Positions 18,368 to 27,060 are shown, counted from the first letter of the stretch. The stretch: DNA of 64,000 nucleotides from Halobacteria archaeon AArc-dxtr1 (GCA_025517425.1 JAOPJY010000001.1:1-64000); one strand, 5' to 3'. Notes: a model not told the origin generated them from the sequence alone. Translations and numbers: made by a program.

Positions 18368-18733
18368 ATGAGCGACGTCGAACTCGCAGACCAGGAGTGT
18401 GAAGCCTGTACCAGCGACGACGAACCCCTCGAAGGCGAGGCGATTGAGGAACTGTACGAGCAGGTCGACACCGACGTCTGGGCGGTCGTCGACGAACACC
18501 ATCTCGAAGGCACCTACGCGTTCGAGGACTTCCGAGACGCTCTGGAGTTCACCTACGAGATCGGCGAACTCGCCGAGGAGGAGTGGCACCACCCCGACAT
18601 CCACCTCTCGTGGGGCGAGGTCGTCGTCGAGATGTGGACCCACAAGATCGACGGGCTCCACAAGACCGACTTCGTGATGGCCGCCCGGATGGACCGAATC
18701 CACGAGGAGTACGCGCCTGAAGGAGACGACTGA
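18368..18733 (+). CDS. 4a-hydroxytetrahydrobiopterin dehydratase (PCD) family protein
   Basis: A 121-residue protein. After a 45-residue acidic leader, the PCD fold shows the hallmark [24 protein letters not shown], containing the paired His and Trp of the active site, and [14 protein letters not shown] at the end. It dehydrates 4a-carbinolamine pterins and in some organisms acts as a Moco-related or regulatory dimerisation factor. Haloarchaeal substrate is uncertain. It follows mutS by 62 bp and may share its transcript. Confidence 0.88.
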   Translation: MSDVELADQECEACTSDDEPLEGEAIEELYEQVDTDVWAVVDEHHLEGTYAFEDFRDALEFTYEIGELAEEEWHHPDIHLSWGEVVVEMWTHKIDGLHKTDFVMAARMDRIHEEYAPEGDD

Positions 18734-18776
18734 TCGGTAGCTGGTTGTGAGCGCCGTTCTGTCCTTGCTGACGCAC

Positions 18777-19073
18777 TCAGCCCAAGAGCCGTCTGAAATG
18801 CCAACCTGCAGCCGCGACTAATCCTGCACCGAGGGCAAAGAGCATCCCTCTGGCCTGTTCGAGACCACCGTCACCGGTCCAGTGACTCCCCGCTCCCTGA
18901 ACGCGATAGTTGAAATAATACGTTCCCTCGTGTTCGATCACCTCGCTTTGCTCGAACGCTGCGACGTCTTCGCCGTAGACGGTAACTGATCCGGTTTCGA
19001 TCGCTTCCTGAACGGCTGCCGATTGTTCGGCCGCGGGGACGGCGAGTTCTGAAACTCCCTCGAGCGGGCCCAC
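18777..19073 (-). CDS. Hypothetical protein with C-terminal membrane helix
   Basis: A 98-residue protein from a GTG start. A soluble N-terminal part includes TVYGEDVAAFEQSEVIEHEGTYYFNY. Near the C-terminus is one hydrophobic helix (MLFALGAGLVAAAGWHF) and a basic RRLLG end, so it may be a tail-anchored membrane protein with the N-terminus outside. No family recognised. It is probably cotranscribed with the Tat-exported protein upstream (73-bp gap). Confidence 0.55.
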   Translation of the reverse strand: MGPLEGVSELAVPAAEQSAAVQEAIETGSVTVYGEDVAAFEQSEVIEHEGTYYFNYRVQGAGSHWTGDGGLEQARGMLFALGAGLVAAAGWHFRRLLG

Positions 19074-19146
19074 TCACGTCTCTCGGCTCTCGAACGGAGT
19101 ACTCACTCTTTCGTTGGTGCGAGTGAGACGAACTCAAGGCTGTTCG

Positions 19147-19845
19147 TCAGGAGTCGCGGTCGTTCCAGAAGCAAGGGGCGAAATCAGCCACGGTCTGTCC
19201 TACCGAGACGCCGTCGGCTGATACGGTGAGGTGTCCGCCGAGGAACGACTCGCTGACACGAAACGAGTCGGTGTGCGGCTCTCTGCTATCGGTCCGAACC
19301 GTAACGGTCAGTTCGTAGTTGCCGAACCGATCGGTTGCGTCGAGTTTCTTCCGGTCACCCGGTTCAACCGTTACGGTTTCGTCAACGAGCGTCTTCTCGC
19401 CCGTTAGCTCGATGTGAAGTTCGTGCGTCCGTTCGTCGATGTTTCTAATACTGAGTTGCCTGGGTTCCGGCGTTCTCATCGCCTCGACCGCCTGGAGGGC
19501 AAGCGTTTGCGTTTCACCGCTGCGCTCTACCGTCGGGGTGTACGGCGTCTCGTCGACGACGACGTAGGAGCGCCCCGGGTCGATGACCTCTGCCAGCAGC
19601 ACCCGTTCTGCCTCGTACGCTCCCTCCGAGAGCGCGTCGTCGACTTCGTCTCGAATTGGCACGGGAAACCGTTCGTACGCAATCGCGACTCGCGAACACT
19701 GCTCGTACGTTCGCTCTGTGGCGGGTTCGGTCTCAGTCGCAGGCCGGTCTTTCGCTCGGTCGGGATCGTCTTCACTCCTGAGGTACCCTGCGAGGGGAAC
19801 TGCGGCGGCGAATCCGCCCGTAGCCAGCAGCGTCCGGCGTTTCAT
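19147..19845 (-). CDS. Tat-exported hypothetical protein
   Basis: A 232-residue protein with a twin-arginine start (MKRRTLLATGGFAAAVPLAGYL). The lipobox Cys common in haloarchaeal Tat lipoproteins is missing, so it may be released or held by the uncleaved helix. The mature part has Ig-like strand patterns (HELHIELTGEKTLVDETVTVEPGD, NYELTVTVRTD) in the second half. The function is unknown. It lies upstream of the small membrane protein at 18777 and may form a pair with it. Confidence 0.65.
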   Translation of the reverse strand: MKRRTLLATGGFAAAVPLAGYLRSEDDPDRAKDRPATETEPATERTYEQCSRVAIAYERFPVPIRDEVDDALSEGAYEAERVLLAEVIDPGRSYVVVDETPYTPTVERSGETQTLALQAVEAMRTPEPRQLSIRNIDERTHELHIELTGEKTLVDETVTVEPGDRKKLDATDRFGNYELTVTVRTDSREPHTDSFRVSESFLGGHLTVSADGVSVGQTVADFAPCFWNDRDS

Positions 19846-19928
19846 ACCGATTCCTTTCGGACAACGTCGAATAACCGTTCTCCAAGCTCAAATGGTTCTT
19901 TCACCGTCTCCGATCGACGCTCCCGCAC

Positions 19929-20666
19929 TCACCCCTCCGTCGGCGCGAGTGAGACGAACTCGAGGCCGTGCTCTGCGAGCAGGCGCTCGGCCCGATCGGT
20001 GACCGAGGGCGCGACCAGAATCCCCCTGACTGCGGCGTCGGCGTGGAGGTCTCGAGAGAGCGCATCCACGTACCGCCGGAGCTGGCTCACCGCGTCGGGG
20101 CCGACCCGACGGCGCTTGAGCTCGACGACGACCGGTCGCCCCTCATCGTCCTCGCCGTAGATGTCGACCGCGCCGGCAGGGGTAGCGCGCTCGGTCGCCA
20201 GCGGACGAAAGCCTGCTTCGAGCAGGGAGGGGTCGTCGAGGATGCGCCCGCGGAGGTCGGCTTCGGTGCCGACGACAGACAGCTCGGCAGCCTCGCCGAT
20301 CGGAAAGACGCCGACGTGTGCGACGTCCTCGAAACGGACGACCAGCCGCTCGTCGGGCGCTTGTCGCACGCTCTGGAGGGTGAGTGTGCCATCCTCGCGG
20401 AGGACGTCGTGCTCGCAGCCGGGGGGCTGCCAGTTGACGGGTTGCTGTCCCTCGCCGGTGTGGACCAGCGCGGCGCCGTCGGGTTTGCACATCACGTGGC
20501 GGTCGCCGGCGTCGAGTTCGCTCGCCGCCCGCCCCTCGTACTCGACCGTACACCGCCCGAAGACGGTGACGAGGGCGTTCCGGCTGAGTCCGTCCCCGAT
20601 CGCTTCGGCGGCGGCGGCGAGCGACGGCTGATCTACCGTGACTGGCTCGGCGTGGTCGATCGTCAC
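19929..20666 (-). CDS. nucS: Endonuclease NucS (EndoMS)
   Basis: A 245-residue NucS protein. The N-terminal domain carries FGRCTVEYEGRA and VMCKPDGAALVHTGEG then QPVNWQPPG, the strand pattern that binds branched or mismatched DNA. The C-terminal nuclease shows the PD-(D/E)XK site as GAVDIYGEDDEG then VVVELKRRR and AVSQLRRYVD. In archaea and actinobacteria NucS cuts both strands at mismatches. It lies about 1.6 kb from mutS but on the other strand. Confidence 0.95.
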   Translation of the reverse strand: MTIDHAEPVTVDQPSLAAAAEAIGDGLSRNALVTVFGRCTVEYEGRAASELDAGDRHVMCKPDGAALVHTGEGQQPVNWQPPGCEHDVLREDGTLTLQSVRQAPDERLVVRFEDVAHVGVFPIGEAAELSVVGTEADLRGRILDDPSLLEAGFRPLATERATPAGAVDIYGEDDEGRPVVVELKRRRVGPDAVSQLRRYVDALSRDLHADAAVRGILVAPSVTDRAERLLAEHGLEFVSLAPTEG

Positions 20667-21080
20667 TGGCGGGAGTAGCGGCCGTCCGAGTAAAAAGGAC
20701 GCGAGTGCCGACGCCGAAACGAACCGGTTACGGCAGGCTCGACCTCGATTCAGCGTGTTAGCTGACCGTCACCCTTTGCGAAGGCTTTTATACGACGCAC
20801 GGGATAGGCTCAGGTAAGCGGGTTCTCCCTGGAATCTTCCCGCACGGACCAGGACAACCGACCTGGGAGCGTGCTCGTCACAGCATGGAGACGATTACGG
20901 AGCGATGATTCGAGACGATACCACTCAGACAGACCGCCGACGGCCGGCGGTTTCGTCTCGGGGGCGATCGTCCCGGCGCCGCGATTGTGGCGCGAGGCGA
21001 GTCGTCCTTCGATCCCGTCTGTCACTGTACGAGTGTCGCCCTCCGTCGGCGAGTTCACGCAAAGCCACATTCGGCGACCT
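20667..21080 (+). promoter_or_regulatory. Promoter and long leader of aCPSF1
   Basis: The 414-bp gap has no gene. A good TATA box, TTTTATAC (20786-20793), preceded by a GCGAAGG BRE-like element, predicts a start near 20815. That leaves a leader of about 265 nt before the ATG at 21081, long for a haloarchaeon. The frame is open back to 20871, but the extension lacks family character. aCPSF1 acts on U-rich RNA 3' ends, so the leader might be used for autoregulation; this is inference. Confidence 0.55.
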
Positions 21081-23021
21081 ATGAGCACTGTAGAGCAGCA
21101 ACTCGACGATTTGGAAGCACAGATCACGAGCGAGCTACCGAGCGATATCTCGGTCTCCTCGGTGAAGTACGAAGGGCCGGAACTGGTCGTCTACACGCGC
21201 GACCCGAAGAAGTTCGCCCAGCAGGGCGACCTCATCCGTACGCTCGCGAGCAAGCTTCGCAAGCGAATCACCGTCCGCCCCGACCCGAGCGTCCTCTCAC
21301 ACCCCGACGAGGCACGCGAGCAAGTGATGAACGTCGTTCCCGAGGAGGCCGGCGTAACGGACTTAGACTTCCACGCCGACACCGGCGAGGTCGTCATCGA
21401 GGCCCAGAAGCCGGGCATGGTGATCGGACGCCACGGCTCGACGCTCCGAGAGATTACCAAGTCCGTCGGCTGGACGCCGGAGGTCGTTCGCACGCCCCCG
21501 ATCGAGTCCTCGACGGTCTCCAACGTTCGAAACTTCCTCAAACAGGAGCGCGACGACCGGCGAGATATTTTAGAACGGGTCGGTCGGCAGATCCACCGCG
21601 AGGAGATGTCCGACGACGAGTACGTCCGCATCACGACGCTTGGGTGCTGTCGCGAGGTCGGTCGCGCTTCCTTTATCCTCTCGACGCCCGAGACGCGCAT
21701 CCTCATCGACTGTGGCGACAAACCCGGCGCCGAGGGCGAAGTCCCGTACCTCCACGCCCCCGAAGCGCTCGGTGCGGGTCCACAGAACATCGACGCCGTC
21801 GTCCTCACCCACGCCCACCTCGACCACTCCGCGCTCATTCCGCTGCTGTTCAAGTACGGCTACGACGGACCGATCTACTGCACGGAGCCCACTCGGGATC
21901 TGATGGGACTGCTCACCCTCGACTACCTGGACGTCGCCGCCAAGGAGGGGCGAGCCCCACCCTACGAGTCCGAGATGGTCCGTGAGGCGATCAAACACTG
22001 CATCCCTCTAGAGTACGGCGACGTCACGGACATCGCGCCGGACGTCAAGCTCACCTTCCACAACGCGGGGCACATTCTCGGCTCGGCCGTCTCGCACTTC
22101 CACATCGGCGACGGCCTCTACAACGTCGCCTTCTCGGGTGACATCCACTACAAGGATACGCGGCTGTTCAACGGCGCGGTCAACGACTTCCCGCGTGTCG
22201 AGACGCTCGTTCTGGAGTCGACCTACGGCGGTCGAAACGACTACCAGACCGATCAGGAAGACTCAGAGGAGAAGTTAAAGAAGGTCATCAATGAGGCCTA
22301 CGACAAGGGCGGCAAGGTCCTCATTCCGGCGTTCGCCGTGGGTCGCTCCCAGGAGATCATGCTGGTCTTAGAGGAGGCGATGCGGTCCGGAGATATTCCC
22401 TCGATGCCCGTTCACCTGGACGGAATGATCTGGGAGGCGACGGCGATCCACACCACCTACCCTGAGTACCTCCGGGACGATCTTCGAGACCGAATCTTCC
22501 ACGAGGACGAGAACCCCTTCCTCGCCGAGGAGTTCAACCACATCGACGGCGGCGAGGAGGAACGCCAGGAGGTCGCCGACGGCGAGCCCTGCATCATCCT
22601 GTCTACCTCCGGGATGGTTACCGGCGGCCCGATCATGTCCTGGCTCGGCCACATCGGCCCCGACCCGGACTCGACGCTCGTCTTCGTTGGCTACCAGGCC
22701 CAGGGAACGCTCGGCCGACGCATCCAGAACGGTTGGGACGAGATCCCGACCAGCGAGGTCGGCCACAGCGGCGGTCGAAACAGCAACGGTCGCGGCACCC
22801 TCTCGTTGAACATGGACGTCGAGACCGTCGACGGCTTCTCCGGCCACGCCGACCGCGCCGGTCTGGAGAACTTCGTCAAGACGATGAATCCCCGTCCGGA
22901 GAAGGTGCTCTGTGTCCACGGCGACGAACGCTCCACGCAGGACCTCTCGAGCGCGCTGTACCACGAGTACAACATGCGGACGTTCGCGCCGAAGAATCTC
23001 GAAACGTTCCGGTTCCTCTGA
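21081..23021 (+). CDS. Beta-CASP ribonuclease aCPSF1 (transcription termination factor FttA)
   Basis: A 646-residue protein. Two KH domains occupy about residues 1-150 (VIGRHGSTLREIT marks the second). The metallo-beta-lactamase core shows HAHLDHS (about 244-250), SGDIH and AGHILGSA, and the beta-CASP insert carries SGMVTGGP and HSGGRN. The closing FSGHADR and CVHGD motifs complete the zinc site. The enzyme cleaves nascent RNA behind polymerase and terminates transcription in archaea. The length is normal. Confidence 0.96.
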   Translation: MSTVEQQLDDLEAQITSELPSDISVSSVKYEGPELVVYTRDPKKFAQQGDLIRTLASKLRKRITVRPDPSVLSHPDEAREQVMNVVPEEAGVTDLDFHADTGEVVIEAQKPGMVIGRHGSTLREITKSVGWTPEVVRTPPIESSTVSNVRNFLKQERDDRRDILERVGRQIHREEMSDDEYVRITTLGCCREVGRASFILSTPETRILIDCGDKPGAEGEVPYLHAPEALGAGPQNIDAVVLTHAHLDHSALIPLLFKYGYDGPIYCTEPTRDLMGLLTLDYLDVAAKEGRAPPYESEMVREAIKHCIPLEYGDVTDIAPDVKLTFHNAGHILGSAVSHFHIGDGLYNVAFSGDIHYKDTRLFNGAVNDFPRVETLVLESTYGGRNDYQTDQEDSEEKLKKVINEAYDKGGKVLIPAFAVGRSQEIMLVLEEAMRSGDIPSMPVHLDGMIWEATAIHTTYPEYLRDDLRDRIFHEDENPFLAEEFNHIDGGEEERQEVADGEPCIILSTSGMVTGGPIMSWLGHIGPDPDSTLVFVGYQAQGTLGRRIQNGWDEIPTSEVGHSGGRNSNGRGTLSLNMDVETVDGFSGHADRAGLENFVKTMNPRPEKVLCVHGDERSTQDLSSALYHEYNMRTFAPKNLETFRFL

Positions 23022-23372
23022 GATAATCGTCGACACGAGTTCGGACTGTTCCCGACGACTCGACGTCGACGCACGGTATCGAGTCCAAACCGGTTTGAGA
23101 CCGCGATCCGTTCTGTCAGTCTCGAAGTCCGAGCGCATCTCGAACCTCCGCGTGCGTCTCTGACGCCATCCGTCCGTTCGACGAGTTCTCGAGTGCGCTC
23201 GGCCCATCGTTCACACATGGCGTCCGTTAGACGAGGGCCGACACCGCACTCACGCAGCGTCCGTCGACGTTCAGTCCGACGAACTCGCACGGCGAGTTAG
23301 GCACCGACACGTTCCAGAGACAGTCTCTGCGCTGGCCAGTGCACCCCCCAAATCCTTATCGCATGGCAAGTG
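23022..23372. other. Intergenic region upstream of dhaK
   Basis: About 350 bp without a convincing gene. The open frame on the complement is antisense to dhaK. A weak TATA-like element (CCTTATCG, around 23354-23361) precedes the dhaK start by about 28 bp. No terminator-like hairpin for aCPSF1 was recognised. Confidence 0.5.
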
Positions 23373-23384
23373 CAACAATTGTTG
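23373..23384. promoter_or_regulatory. 12-bp palindrome at the dhaK start (operator candidate)
   Basis: CAACAATTGTTG is a perfect palindrome that ends at the base before the dhaK ATG (23385). It lies about 20 bp after the TATA-like element, where the transcript of a leaderless operon would begin. A dimeric repressor bound here would block initiation. Its AT content contrasts with the GC-rich flanks. Candidate regulators would be glycerol or sugar repressors such as GlpR; none is adjacent. Confidence 0.5.
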
Positions 23385-24386
23385 ATGAAGAAACTGATCA
23401 ACGATCCCGAGAACGTCGTCGACGAGATGCTCGACGGGATGGTCGCGGCCCACCCCGACCGGTTCCGGCGGCTCGAGGGGCTCGAAGTGATCGTCCGTGC
23501 GGATGGCCCGGTCGACGGAAAGGTCGGGCTGATCTCCGGCGGCGGCAGCGGGCACGAGCCGACCCACGCCGGGTTCGTCGGCGACGGGATGCTCGACGGG
23601 GCGGCGGCTGGCGACGTTTTCACCTCCCCGACGGCAGATCAGATCGCAGAGTTGATTGAGGCCTGCGACGGCGGCGAGGGGGTCCTCTGCGTGGTGAAAA
23701 ACTACGAGGGCGACGTGATGAACTTCGACACCGCCGCCGAGATGGCGGAGATGGAGGGCGTCGACGTCCGGCAGGTGCTCGTCAACGACGACGTTGCGGT
23801 CGAGGACTCGCTGTACACGAGCGGTCGACGCGGCGTCTGTGGGACGATCCTCGTCCACAAAGCCGCGGGGGCGGCCGCAGCTGACGGCGCTGAGTTAGAC
23901 GAGGTCGTCCGAATCGCCGAGAAGGTCGTCGACAACGTTGGCACCATGGGGACGGCGCTTACCTCCTGTATCACCCCCGAGAAGGGCGAGCCGACGTTCG
24001 ACCTCGGCGAGGACGAGATCGAACTCGGAATCGGGATCCACGGTGAACCTGGGACTGAGCGCGTCGAACACATGTCTGCCGACGAGATCACCGATCACCT
24101 CACGGAGGCCGTTCTCGCCGATCTCGACCTCGAGGCCGGCACCGAAGTGTTGACGATCGTCAACGGGATGGGCGGAACGCCGCTCTCAGAGCTGTACGTC
24201 GTCAACCACCGGCTCCAGGAGCTCATGGGCGAGCACGAGCTCACGGTCTGGGACGCCTGGGTCGGCGATTACATGACGTCGCTGGATATGGACGGCTGTT
24301 CGATCACCGTCGCCGCTGTCGACGACGAACTCACGGAGCTGCTGGCGGCTCCCGCGGACACGCCAGCGTTGACGGTCCGAGAATGA
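23385..24386 (+). CDS. dhaK: PTS-dependent dihydroxyacetone kinase subunit DhaK
   Basis: A 333-residue DhaK. It begins with the family N-terminus MKKLINDPENVVDEML, which fixes the ATG at 23385 over an upstream GTG. SGGGSGHEPTHAGFVGDGML forms part of the substrate pocket, and H219 in GIHGEPGTER is the His that binds dihydroxyacetone as a hemiaminal. It phosphorylates dihydroxyacetone to DHAP with DhaL and DhaM. dhaL follows after 147 bp. Confidence 0.96.
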   Translation: MKKLINDPENVVDEMLDGMVAAHPDRFRRLEGLEVIVRADGPVDGKVGLISGGGSGHEPTHAGFVGDGMLDGAAAGDVFTSPTADQIAELIEACDGGEGVLCVVKNYEGDVMNFDTAAEMAEMEGVDVRQVLVNDDVAVEDSLYTSGRRGVCGTILVHKAAGAAAADGAELDEVVRIAEKVVDNVGTMGTALTSCITPEKGEPTFDLGEDEIELGIGIHGEPGTERVEHMSADEITDHLTEAVLADLDLEAGTEVLTIVNGMGGTPLSELYVVNHRLQELMGEHELTVWDAWVGDYMTSLDMDGCSITVAAVDDELTELLAAPADTPALTVRE

Positions 24387-24423
24387 GCCAATCGGCCGTA
24401 ATCTCGCCGCTGTGCCATTGCGA

Positions 24424-24494
24424 GAACGCGACTGCGAGAGTTCCGCCACGTAGCTCCGTGAACACGACCGCGAGAGCGCCGACGCGAAGCTCCG
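24424..24494. repeat. Imperfect 35-bp tandem repeat between dhaK and dhaL
   Basis: Two copies (24424-24458 and 24460-24494) are about three quarters identical; each starts GAAC-CGAC-GCGAGAG and ends AGCTCCG. They lie in the 147-bp gap between dhaK and dhaL, upstream of a clear Shine-Dalgarno (GGAGGTG) for dhaL. The gap is unusual in an otherwise tight operon; the repeat may come from local duplication or affect mRNA processing. Confidence 0.55.
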
Positions 24495-24533
24495 GAAGTG
24501 CGCCTATACAGTTGCTCAAGCGGAGGTGTGCCC

Positions 24534-25238
24534 ATGGTTGACGAGGCCACCCAGCGCGAGGCGATCCGGGACGCCGTCGAGGCGATCGCCGAACGAATCG
24601 AGGCCGAACGGGAGCACCTCACCGATCTGGACTCCGCAATCGGCGACGCCGACCACGGGGCGAACATGGACCGCGGGATGCGTGCCGTCGTCGAACAGAT
24701 CGACGACCTGGACGACGCCGATCCGGCGACGATGGTCAAGACCGTCGGAACGACGCTGATCAGGGAGGTCGGCGGCGCTGCGGGACCGCTGTACGGCGGT
24801 TCGGCGATGAGTGCCAGCACCGCGCTGTCAGACGGTGTGACGGCTGACTCGACCGTCGCGTTTGCCGAGGCGTACCTCGAGAAGGTCCAGGATCGCGGCA
24901 ATGCCCGCGTCGGTGACAAGACGATGGTAGACGCGCTGACGCCGGCGGTCCATACCTACAAGAAGTCGATCGAGCAAGACGACCTCGACCCCCTGGACGC
25001 GCTCGCCAAGAGCGTCGACGCGGCCGAGCGCGGCGTCCGGTTCACCACACCGATCCGCGCCTCGAAAGGGCGGGCGTCCTATCTGGGCTGGCGATCGGTC
25101 GGCCACCAGGATCCAGGGGCGACGTCGACGCTGTTGATCCTGGAGGAACTGCTCGCCGTCGCCGAGGAGTACCTCGACGGGGCGGGCGAGCGTGACGCGG
25201 CCTCTCCAACCGTTCCCGAGGAGGAACCGACCCAATGA
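24534..25238 (+). CDS. dhaL: Dihydroxyacetone kinase ADP-binding subunit DhaL
   Basis: A 234-residue DhaL. The metal/ADP site reads LDSAIGDADHGANMDRGM, with the three Asp that hold two Mg ions around ADP. GGAAGPLYGGSAMSAS and VGDKTMVDALTPA are further hallmarks, and RASYLGWRSVGHQDPGA closes the fold. ADP in DhaL is rephosphorylated by phospho-DhaM. Start ATG 24534 follows GGAGGTG. The end overlaps a possible start in another frame. Confidence 0.95.
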   Translation: MVDEATQREAIRDAVEAIAERIEAEREHLTDLDSAIGDADHGANMDRGMRAVVEQIDDLDDADPATMVKTVGTTLIREVGGAAGPLYGGSAMSASTALSDGVTADSTVAFAEAYLEKVQDRGNARVGDKTMVDALTPAVHTYKKSIEQDDLDPLDALAKSVDAAERGVRFTTPIRASKGRASYLGWRSVGHQDPGATSTLLILEELLAVAEEYLDGAGERDAASPTVPEEEPTQ

Positions 25239-25275
25239 GCATGACACGACCCGAGGACAGCCAAGGGTGGCGACC

Positions 25276-25665
25276 GTGATCGGACTCGTCGTCGTCTCTC
25301 ACAGCGCGAGAGCCGCCGAGGGAATCGTCGAGGTCGCGACGGAGATGGGCGGTGACGCGCGACTCGTCGCGGCCGGAGGCGATCCTGGCGGCGGAATCGG
25401 GACAAGTGCTCCGGACATCGAAGCCGCCATTCTCGAGGCCGACGACGGGGACGGCGTCGTCGTGCTCGTCGATCTGGGGAGCGCGGTAATGAACGCCGAA
25501 CTCGCGATCGAGACTCTCGAGGAACCCGTCGAGGTCCGGGTGGCCGACGCGCCGATCCTCGAGGGAGCGCTCAACGCCGCCGTCGCGGCGACGTCGCCGA
25601 AGGCGACGCTCGCGGAGGTCGTCGGACGAGCCGAGGAGGCACGGCAGTACCGAAAGCTCGATTGA
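25276..25665 (+). CDS. dhaM: DhaM phosphotransfer subunit (PTS EIIA-Man type)
   Basis: About 129 residues forming one EIIA-mannose-like domain. The phosphorylated His lies in LVVVSHSARAAEG near the N-terminus; VVVLVDLGSAVMNAELAIE and VRVADAPILEGALNAAVAA follow the DhaM pattern. Unlike E. coli DhaM there is no fused HPr or EI domain. GTG 25276 is chosen because the first strand begins there; GTG 25267 is also possible. It needs HPr and EI, which must be encoded elsewhere. Confidence 0.92.
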   Translation: MIGLVVVSHSARAAEGIVEVATEMGGDARLVAAGGDPGGGIGTSAPDIEAAILEADDGDGVVVLVDLGSAVMNAELAIETLEEPVEVRVADAPILEGALNAAVAATSPKATLAEVVGRAEEARQYRKLD

Positions 25666-25768
25666 GAGTCGTCGCCCTGCTGGACGACCCGTTCACGACG
25701 ACACTCGTCGCCCGTCTCGGGATCGCTGCTTACCTCGCTCGGGTTTCTGTGCCCAGAACGCGGACGGT

Positions 25769-26065
25769 TCAGCGATTCTCGTCGAGTAGCTCCTCGACGT
25801 GACCTCGACAGAGGATCGGCTCTTGGTCAGTCACAATATCGATACCGCCGGAATCATTCGTCTCCGTCCGCTGGACGAGTGCGACGTACTCCGGTGAATC
25901 GGTACACGCCTCGTGGAATCCACACTCGGCCCCCTCGCTGCCGTTTTGTCCGAACAGTTCCTTGCAATCGTAACAGACGATGCCGACGGACTCTCCAGAC
26001 TGCGGCTGAGCTGCAACCTCGTACATGTGTTTGGCGATGACGCCACAGTTCAGACACCGGGACAT
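25769..26065 (-). CDS. Cysteine-rich small hypothetical protein
   Basis: A 98-residue protein with Cys pairs CLNC (4-7) and CYDC (about 31-34), then ECGFHEAC and a late Cys-Arg-Gly-His, suggesting one or two zinc sites. It is acidic overall, with a GHVEELLDENR tail. No family recognised. It lies between dhaM and nth without an operon partner; a TATA-like element may be at about 26090 on the complement. Confidence 0.65.
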   Translation of the reverse strand: MSRCLNCGVIAKHMYEVAAQPQSGESVGIVCYDCKELFGQNGSEGAECGFHEACTDSPEYVALVQRTETNDSGGIDIVTDQEPILCRGHVEELLDENR

Positions 26066-26199
26066 GCGTTCCCGTACGACCTGTTCGTCCTATATGATAC
26101 CGATCTATGGCCGAGGGCTCACCACGGGACAGTCGTTTGGCTCATCTCTATCTGGGCGCCGTCTCCGCCTCCCTCACTGACGTTGCCTGCCTCGCCCGG

Positions 26200-27060
26200 T
26201 TACCTCTCACGTTCGGCGGTCACGGCCGGATCGACGACCGCACCAGTCGCCAGATCAACGCCGACCTGTTCGCACCGACCGGCCAGGGGACAGGCGTCTG
26301 CTCCCTCCAGGCAAGCCGGGGCTTGCGCCGTGCAGTACTCGCGACCGAACTGGATCGTCGCAGTGTGGCCGAAGCCGCACTTCTCCGGCGGGACGTCCCG
26401 TTCGAGAACTTCACGGACCGTCTCGTGATCGGCCTGAGCCGGCGCGATTCCCATGCGGCGATACAGCCGATGGACGTGCGTGTCGACGGGGAAGACGCCG
26501 TTTCGACCGCCAGCAAAGAGGAGGACACAGTCCGCCGTCTTCGGCCCGACACCGCGCACGCCGAGAAGAGTGTCGCGGACCGCCGCCGGATCCGCTTCCC
26601 GCACGAACGCGTCGAACGCCGCCGCCGAGCCGAACGCCTCGCAGACCCACTGAGCCGCCTCGACGATCATCCGGGACTTCTGGTTGTACAGCCCCGCGGA
26701 TTCGATCGTCTCAGCGACCGTCTCTTGGTTTGCGGCGGCGAGTGCCGCGGCGAGATCTGCCGCCGGTTCGGCGCTCGCGTTGTCTTCGGTGGTGTGTTCC
26801 CCACCGCCCCCGTACCGCTCCATCAGCGCGTCGTGGGCAGGCTGGCTGGCGACGTCGCTCGTGTTCTGGCTCAGGATCGTCCGGACGAGGCAGGTGAAGG
26901 CGTCCTGTCCCCCGTAGCTCTTCTCCCAGTATAGCTCTCCGAGGCGATCGACGACGGCCTCCGCGCGCGTCTCGGCGGTCGCCGGGTCGAACGCCGCGGT
27001 CTCGCCGCCGCCGTCGAGCCCGCCGCTGATGTTTTCGGCCGGTTCGGGATCGTCGCTCAT
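26200..27060 (-). CDS. nth: Endonuclease III-type DNA glycosylase/AP lyase
   Basis: A 286-residue HhH-GPD protein. The hairpin is LLGVRGVGPKTADCVL, with the catalytic Lys in GPKTAD, and the catalytic Asp lies in FPVDTHVHR. At the C-terminus four Cys form a probable 4Fe-4S site, but the spacing is C-x6-C-x6-C-x5-C instead of the standard C-x6-C-x2-C-x5-C. A 30-residue acidic insert (GGGGEHTTEDNASAEPAAD) follows the SQNTSD segment. It removes oxidised pyrimidines. Confidence 0.92.
   Translation of the reverse strand: MSDDPEPAENISGGLDGGGETAAFDPATAETRAEAVVDRLGELYWEKSYGGQDAFTCLVRTILSQNTSDVASQPAHDALMERYGGGGEHTTEDNASAEPAADLAAALAAANQETVAETIESAGLYNQKSRMIVEAAQWVCEAFGSAAAFDAFVREADPAAVRDTLLGVRGVGPKTADCVLLFAGGRNGVFPVDTHVHRLYRRMGIAPAQADHETVREVLERDVPPEKCGFGHTATIQFGREYCTAQAPACLEGADACPLAGRCEQVGVDLATGAVVDPAVTAERER

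Noticed and set aside
20871-21080. N-terminal extension of aCPSF1 by 70 residues
   Set aside because: The extension is Arg/Ser-rich without KH or other pattern, while ATG 21081 opens the usual MSTVEQQLDDLE start.
23271-23858. A 195-residue frame on the complement near dhaK
   Set aside because: It is antisense to dhaK and has no recognisable domain.
25236-25281. ATGA-overlap start for dhaM at 25236
   Set aside because: That frame ends after 14 codons; the DhaM frame needs GTG 25267 or 25276.
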